From Eucommia ulmoides (taxonomy: Eukaryota; Streptophyta; Magnoliopsida; Garryales; Eucommiaceae), in contig CM028334.1 in the NCBI GenBank assembly GCA_016647705.1, forward strand, positions 2,232,001-2,296,000: 64,000 nt of DNA. The letters run 5' to 3'. Below the pieces are notes generated by a model. The model was not told the DNA's origin. It was given only the letters and a program-made list of their open reading frames with translations, and made no database searches. Shown piece by piece: positions 57,991 to 64,000 of the stretch (positions are counted from its first letter, which is position 1; every line of letters begins with the position of its first letter). Made by a program: the position numbers and the translations under genes.

Positions 57991-58440
57991 TGAAATCCCA
58001 TATCGGATGTATTAAAAAAGATTGTCTAATATATAAACTATTATGTGGACTACTACTAATACGTTAGCTTAAACATTTTGGATCACATGTACATAATCTA
58101 AAAGTTATTGGACCAATTGACTGCATGGGACATTATAAATAGTATCAAAACCAACCTTAGTCCGAAAACGACATCGTGTTAGCGTTTATTGGTAGAGTAC
58201 ATGCTCAAGAGGGGTTGAGGTAGCAGGATGGGTACCCTATGACCGTTTATGGACATTCTACATCCACTTATGGATTGTTATCTATATCATCAACCAAGGG
58301 GATAAACTGGACCAATATGACAAGGACATCACGTCTTTAATTGGAGGATATTGTGAGATTTCACATTGGAAGTATTAGAAAAGATTGTCTAACGTAGACT
58401 CTGTCCAAGAGGTACATCTTATTACTCTGACAAAATTTAA
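57991..58440 (+). mobile_element. Possible TRIM (miniature LTR element)
   Basis: TGAAATCCCATATCGGATGT at 57991 and TGTGAGATTTCACATTGGA at 58352 begin similar stretches that both continue GTATTA(A/G)AAAAGATTGTCTAA. The start resembles the TGTGAGATCCCACATCGG terminus of plant TRIM elements. AGTATCAAAACC at 58141 could be a primer site. The second LTR is recognisable for only about 50 bp. Confidence 0.4.
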
Positions 58441-58600
58441 AACTAAATTGATACAAAAAGCACACTTCAAGGCGTCAATCGTAAATATATGGAAACATCA
58501 AGCAACACGGTATAAACACACAGAAACTTCAGGGGTACACAATATGATCGAGTAAAATAATTGGGGTAAAAAGGATCTCTCAATCACTATATTAGATGTT

Positions 58601-58837
58601 GGGAAAACTATATTTTTGGTCCCTAGAAGTGGGAAAATTATATTTTTGGTCCCTAGAAGTGGGAAAATTATATTTTTAGTCCCCAAAATATTGGAAAAAT
58701 TATATTTTCCGTCCAAAATCAATAATAACGTTTTGAAATAAATGTAGAACTTGAGAGATCAAATGTGCAATGTGACAAACTTCAGGATCCACACAGACAC
58801 CTACCTATACTTTAGGGGAACAAAACTGTAATTTCCC
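58601..58837. mobile_element. MULE-type MITE with tandemly repeated terminus
   Basis: The ends are GGGAAAACTATATTTTTGGT and an inverted right end (TGTAATTTCCC). It is flanked by TTAGATGTT and TTAGATATT (8 of 9 identical). The first roughly 32 bp of the left terminus (ending GGTCCCTAGAAGT) are present three times in tandem. Confidence 0.78.
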
Positions 58838-60472
58838 TTAGATATTAGATGCAACATTTGTAAATCTAACTGCACAATCATCCAATCTTAATGTCCCCGT
58901 ATGCATGTAAATTTCACACCCTTCAAATAACTCCTCACAAAATTGAGACTTACATGGGAAAAAAAATGAGATACTTCATTAGGTAGTTGCACCATGTGAC
59001 ATTGTTGACATGGTGACACCCAAGGCATAAAGCAGTTCATTTCAGCCCTCCTTTGCCTGTTTTCAACTGCACAAGGAACTTTACCAACAAGCCAAAAGCC
59101 ATGTAAAACCACCGCAACAATGTTTGAAAATTGTTAGCTGTGACATTTGTATAGATTTTTTTTTGTTGTTGTTTTGTTTTGCTATAAGGTGTGTCCAGAC
59201 AGCTTACGCACATCTCGACTAATCACCTCTTAGATGATCTTAAGGCCACACTCCCTCACATCAGTCTAGTGCATTTAAGATTAAATTCTTGGAGTACTCT
59301 CCAAGAGAATCAAACCATGGTTGACAAAGAAAGAAAGCACCTCTTATCAACTGGACTAACACCTCTTAAGTTGCATAGAGATGATTTTAGGAATCGGTAC
59401 AACAATGTAAATGACGAGTTATGGAAAGAAAAAAAGGCTACAGAGTCTCAGTAAGCAATTCAACAACAATATACACCTCCGTCTCTTCAATAAAAATCCA
59501 TTACCAGAGGGCATGGAGGCATGAAATAGACCGTGAGCACAAGTCTATCATGGTACTGAAGTTGCTAAACTGGCAGTGTTTTTAGATCTGCCTTTTCTAC
59601 TTCTGCCTTCTGAAGTTCGATTTTTCTGGCACTTCTGCATTAGCAAAGTGTGATGATCTCACAATTAGGCACAAAAGCACTCAAAACGCCGTTGTGTAAG
59701 CAAATATTAATGCAGTATATGATGTATGATATGTTTTTTCAACAATTCAAGGAGCTCCAGCTCATTTAGTAAGTGAATAATTTTAGCAAGAAAGGGAAAA
59801 TTGTTACATTGTTCTTGATATAATTCGTGCATTATTTTTTTATCCCAGATTTATCTTCGATTGAAGTTTTAGTCCTACAATTAATATCAACTAGTTTGGT
59901 GATCAATCTAGTTGTATTTGAGGTAATATCAACTAGTTGTTGAATCCATCTAGTTCATATCAATTAGGACTAAAAAATAAGTTGAGCTAAAAATTGGATA
60001 TAAAATTTAGAAGATAACGTATGGAGGACTACATATATCCTCACACTACCTATGAGAAAAAAAAAACCGAAAAACACTCATCACTACAATAGTTTCAGAG
60101 CCACGTTAGGCAGTGGGGACTCAAGACCTGCCTCAATTTTTTATTTTTCATTTTTACTCTTATATCTTTATAAAAAATCAATTAAAACCCTTAAAATTTT
60201 ACAATAAGCACACCCTGATTTATATATATATATCTAATAGAACATCTAAAAAAGTTTAGCCAATCCCCCCACCTCCCAATTCGATTTTCTAAATCCGCCG
60301 CTACACCATAAGAACTTGTCCATATGCATGTATTTTGACCTATTCTAACACTTGCTCAAAGAAGTAAAAGCCATTCCAAATAGCCCCTGCATGTTTTGAC
60401 TTATACTATATAATCAATTCTCTTATTTGGGTTGGATGAACTCATGTAAAGCAATATTAGAGTAACTAGAGT

Positions 60473-60508
<36 letters not shown>

Positions 60509-60515
60509 AACCTTA
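58838..60515. other. Intergenic, no gene recognised
   Basis: 59185-59400 contains a GTGTCCAGACAGCTTACGCA stretch and a later CAAACCATGGTTGAC segment, resembling a known class of dispersed plant repeats; I cannot name it with confidence. 59900-59960 has short CTAGTTG repeats. A (GA)n microsatellite lies at 60477-60505, just after the FDM stop codon. Confidence 0.45.
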
Positions 60516-63500
60516 TCATCTCTTGCGCTTGAGCGACTTAAGATTCTTGAAGATATAAGAAATCACTTCCTTCAGCGTTGCCTTCCTGTCCTCTTTGAAG
60601 TTCCAGAGCTCGGGAACAACATATCTGCCACTCGGATTGTATTCGTTTATTTCTTGAAGAGCCGTGACGACTGCACTGTATGCTTCAATCCCCCACTCTT
60701 CCTTGAGAGCGCACAACATTTCATCATCTTCTTTCAAAATCTCCTGCAATACGCCAGCATAATTCATAAGATATAAATATCGGGTCAGTTTTAAATTATC
60801 AAAAGTCAAATTAAACAATCTGTTATTTTTTCCCCTAAACTCAATAAACTTTAAAAAGTGTCGTGAAATATACTGGAGAATTACATACTTTCGTGCTTTC
60901 ACCCATTGCAACAACTTTAAAAGGGAACCAACTTTGGTCTTTCAGTCTCTCCTCCCACAGGGAACATAATTCCATGGCCTTAAGCTGAGCTTCTTCAGGG
61001 GAGAATTTCTCTTTGCATACATTTTGGAAGGCCTTAACGTCAATTTCTCCCATTCTCTTTATCCCGATATTATGACGAGCACTAGCACTCAACATCTCAC
61101 TCAGACCCTGAAAATAAATTGGAAAAGAAAGTAAAAGCACGTGAGAACTGTTTGCACAGTGAGGAGAAAGTAGATCAAGATTCTACATAAATCAGACGAT
61201 AGAATGGAAACTCATGGCCGGCACAAGTTAATGCCAGAAACAGCTTAGCCCCTTCAATATAATAGAATTGCTCCAACATGTTATTAATCAATAAATGTAA
61301 CAATTATTTGAGGGCTGTTTGGTTGAGAATTCAAGAACTATATTCAGTTTTTAAGAACTCAAAATCCTATGGTTTATTGTTTTAACAAATACAACTCAAA
61401 AACACTCCCAGAAAACATTTTTTTCCAAATACCCAATCTATCACATCACCTACTTTTAATATTATACTTTAATTATTTTATAAATTTAATTTTAACTTTT
61501 TTTTTCTTTATATCTTTATTTTTTATTTCTCCACCACACATTCATCCAACAAACATCAATATTATCTCTAATTTTCAACATCATGTTTCACTCAATCATA
61601 TCAATTTTACTTTATAAAATTTTGATAAATTATTAATAAATGTTATAGTTTTCTAAAAAGTCCACTTTTTATTTCCTTTCATTTTCATCCTCGTTGGTCG
61701 AATGACTAGAACATCATCCTTATTCTATAATATTATCTCTGATTTTTTTGGTGGGAATTATTGGAATTACTAATTAAATACTTAATTAATCATGAAATCA
61801 AATTAATAATACATAAACAGTTTCAATGTGAACGTTAACTAAGAATGTAGAGGCAATAAAAAAAATTCTAGAAATTATGTGAACGCTTACTAAGTATATA
61901 TGAAACATATTCATGACATGAATAATGTGGTGAAACGTTTACTTCAAGATACGAAGCCGTAGTGAACATTCACTACGAAAATACAGATTCAAGATGTTAA
62001 ACATGCAGTGAATATTCACTAAGCAAATATAAATTCAGGATATAAAACTTACAGCAAACATTCACAGAACATATAAATCATAGAGTTGAGATTATTCAGG
62101 TTTAGTGAACGTTAACTACAGACTTACCGGTTATTTAAACGATCAAGAAAGATGAAGTAGATCGAGACTAGAGTTTGACTCTATGTCTATACTCATGCTA
62201 ATAGTTGAATGGACGTTTGTATTTCAAGGTACAACAATCTCGAATTTCTGGAACAAGCACTTGAAACTAAAAATTGTGAACTGAACTTGAATTTGAGCTC
62301 TCACAGATTTTGTATACGTATTGTGCTTTGGTGATAATGCAATGATAATTTTGTGACTGAGTGATCTCGAAATGAAAGTGAAATCCCCCAAATGGATGCA
62401 ACATTTTGGAATTTGAAGAGGCATCACTTCTGAAAAGGCAAGTTAATGTTCACTTGCCTAAATACCATCAGTGAACATACATGAATGTTCACTTGGCATT
62501 GGTTTCGTTGTAATTGGCACTGTCTGTTTCGTTTAAATATTCTTTTAATTTAATATTTAAATAAACTTTGCCATAAAAGATTATACTCTGATAGGTTATG
62601 ACCCTACCTGGATCCGTATCTGACCCGCACCCTTGCATGGCACGGCTCGATTCAGTTAGACAGCGACAGCGGCGTGCATGCGGTTAATTATATAACCCCA
62701 ACAATGCAAAAAAATAATATGTTGAACGGCCTTGCTCTTTATTCCTAACTTGGAGCTTGATATATTGCTCAAGTTTTTCCTTTACCATCCATGTGGGATT
62801 ACATTTCTATTTTAGTTTTCAACCAATCGGGTATTTTTAGAGTTAAAAAATCTCATTGAAAATTTAATGATTTTTGACATATAAATATACTACGTTAATC
62901 TCCAATTGAAGAGAAACGCATTGAAACTGTAACCCAATTAGTTTAATTAATGGGTTCCTTTTTAATTAATTATTAAAGTTTGCTAAATATTTGAACAGAT
63001 TCTTTCACAACTACGCAGTCAGATTTATAAAAGGCACTTGTCCCAAGAATGCAGGACAATAAAGATATAACTAGCAAACTTTTCACCCTGCAGTCAAAAG
63101 GAAAGAAGTCAATGATTTATACCTTAATCAATTCTTTTCTGGCATCTTGCAGTTCATCGTTACTTTGCCGCTCTTTGGTAACAAGAGTCTGATTTAAGGC
63201 TTCCACATCACCCATTTCCTCAATTTTCTGTTCCAACTCTTCATTCATCTCTTTAATCTTCTTCTGAACCGCGTCATCATCTTCATCCCCTAGATGCTTC
63301 ATCACATCTAATTTCCCTCTCAGTTCTTGAATTTCCATCTCTAATTTCTGCTTGGTATCCAGCTGCTTTTCTAACTCGAGGATTTTTCGGAGCGCCTCCT
63401 CCTTCTCCCTCTGCAAATTTAAATCCCCACAAACAAAAGCCACCCACATAGTAAGACAATGTAACATATAACCTCAATATATAAATAAACCGCAATAACT

Positions 63501-63621
63501 TAGCCACTGCTTGAAGTTAGGTGATAATTACCTTTTGCTCTTCGACTAGCCTTAAAACATTTTCATCAGCCTTTTTCTGCTCCTCAGATGCCAACTTTAG
63601 AGAATTACTTCTCACATCATT
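60516..63621 (-). CDS. FDM: FDM/IDN2-like protein (XH domain), 3' part of gene
   Basis: Four exons join in frame: 63621-63532 (30 codons), 63410-63123 (96 codons), 61107-60889 (73 codons) and 60743-60516 (75 codons plus stop). The first two encode a charged coiled coil (LASEEQKKADENVLRLVEE, QKLEMEIQELRGKLDVMKHL, ALNQTLVTKERQSNDELQ). The last two form the XH domain (GEIDVKAFQNVC, MELCSLWEERLKD, EINEYNPSGRYVVPELWN). In the family the N-terminal zinc finger and XS domain bind double-stranded RNA; these exons must lie beyond 64000. FDM and IDN2 proteins act with long non-coding RNA and AGO4-type complexes in RNA-directed DNA methylation in the nucleus, with the coiled coil and XH domain mediating pairing. 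The 2-kb intron is filled with repeats. Confidence 0.93.
61108..63122 (-). other. FDM intron with MITE and palindromic repeat
   Basis: This 2015-bp intron separates the coiled-coil and XH exons. 61310-61700 is AT-rich and begins with a GGCTGTTTGGTTGAGAATTC terminus typical of a MITE. 61825-62115 is a palindromic tandem array. The rest has no recognised feature. Confidence 0.7.
61825..62115. repeat. Tandem array of AGTGAATATTCACT-type palindromes
   Basis: About seven copies of GTGAAC(G/A)TT(A/C)ACT-like palindromes lie about 32-52 bp apart (near 61832, 61880, 61929, 61960, 62006, 62052 and 62104). Further pairs lie at 62440-62495. Best copies are AGTGAACATTCACT and AGTGAATATTCACT. Confidence 0.75.
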
Positions 63622-64000
63622 CTGAGGTATTAAAAACTATATTAGTAATGGTCATGAAGCAGAAACTACATTTGTAACAGTCATGCAGAACCATTATAGA
63701 GAAAAGCAAATTCTTTACATTGAACCAACACTGGAAAAATTATCGGTTTTACCTATTTTCTTGGTGTCATAGGTAGGCCAGGTTACATTTTTATGGATAA
63801 TTACTGAAAAAATGAAATGAAATTAGTATAGGGTTCAGAATGTTATATCTAAATGTGATAAAGGGCAACCGGTGCACTTCAGCATATTGTCACAGTACAA
63901 GGAATAGTGATTAAGCAATTCAGGTTAAGAGATTGTCTATCGAAACCTACAAACAGATTAAGGTAATACTGCATTCAGTCGTGCTATATACAAATAGAAA
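63622..64000 (-). other. FDM upstream intron (cut by window edge)
   Basis: No further FDM exon is seen between the acceptor at 63622 and the window end. The sequence is AT-rich and intron-like. Confidence 0.55.

Noticed and set aside
59191..59454. 87-codon ORF as a gene
   Set aside because: It lies in a dispersed plant repeat, has no domain, and the repeat sequence itself explains the open frame.
1..64000. A new multi-gene system or gene cluster pathway
   Set aside because: The intact genes (DC1, PDS5-like, CAF1, FDM) belong to unrelated processes and lie tens of kilobases apart among transposons; nothing supports a joint system beyond the DC1 tandem cluster.

Overview
This window is nuclear DNA of a eudicot plant. 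The evidence is AT-rich sequence with many short GT-AG exons, plant-restricted families (DC1/CHP-rich zinc-finger proteins, an XH-domain FDM protein, a plant PDS5-like protein, an intronless CAF1 deadenylase), a nuclear tRNA-Thr gene, and a dense load of plant transposons (RTE-type LINE, Ty3/Gypsy with large LTRs, Pack-MULE, CACTA, Tourist-like and MULE-like MITEs). There is one assembly gap (100 N, 21946-22045).

Layout. (1) 1-37230 is a decayed DC1 zinc-finger gene cluster. Two direct copies of one locus (RTE 3' end, then a two-exon DC1 gene on the minus strand, then its 5' flank) lie about 27.8 kb apart (1-5300 and 27833-33880). The two long ORFs of each locus are exons of one gene: the splice sites join in phase (phase 1) to give a 677-residue protein with about ten DC1 modules in the downstream copy. 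The upstream copy has an in-frame stop seven codons before the end of exon 1. Two further DC1 5' flanks (24311-24690 and 36170-37212) have lost their coding regions. Between the copies lie a Pack-MULE with a captured PADRE/DUF4228 fragment (5316-8206), a dead 9.3-kb Gypsy element (8674-17967), a small CACTA element beside a broken exon 1 of a cinnamoyl-CoA-reductase-like gene (19403-20529), a C-rich reiterated block ending in the gap, a long-TIR element next to the gap (22053-24310), and an RTE element that has lost its catalytic box.

(2) 33880-36150 holds GC-cored foldback elements, including a 1.2-kb imperfect palindrome. (3) 38263-43443 (minus) is a PDS5-like cohesin-cofactor gene, 11 exons recovered, with an AT-hook and a split Tudor domain. 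(4) 43700-53000 is mostly repeat DNA (111-bp and 80-bp tandem arrays, MITEs with clear target-site duplications) with one tRNA-Thr(AGU) gene. (5) 53621-54445 (plus) is an intact intronless CAF1. (6) 54450-60500 is transposon debris. (7) 60516 to the right edge (minus) is the 3' part of an FDM/IDN2-like gene (coiled coil plus XH domain) whose 5' part lies outside the window.

The intact host genes act in unrelated processes: mRNA deadenylation (CAF1), chromatid cohesion (PDS5-like) and RNA-directed DNA methylation (FDM). I see no operon-like or pathway linkage. The most informative biology is the history of the DC1 cluster. Exon identities, splice phases and counts of differences were worked out by eye and not by alignment software.
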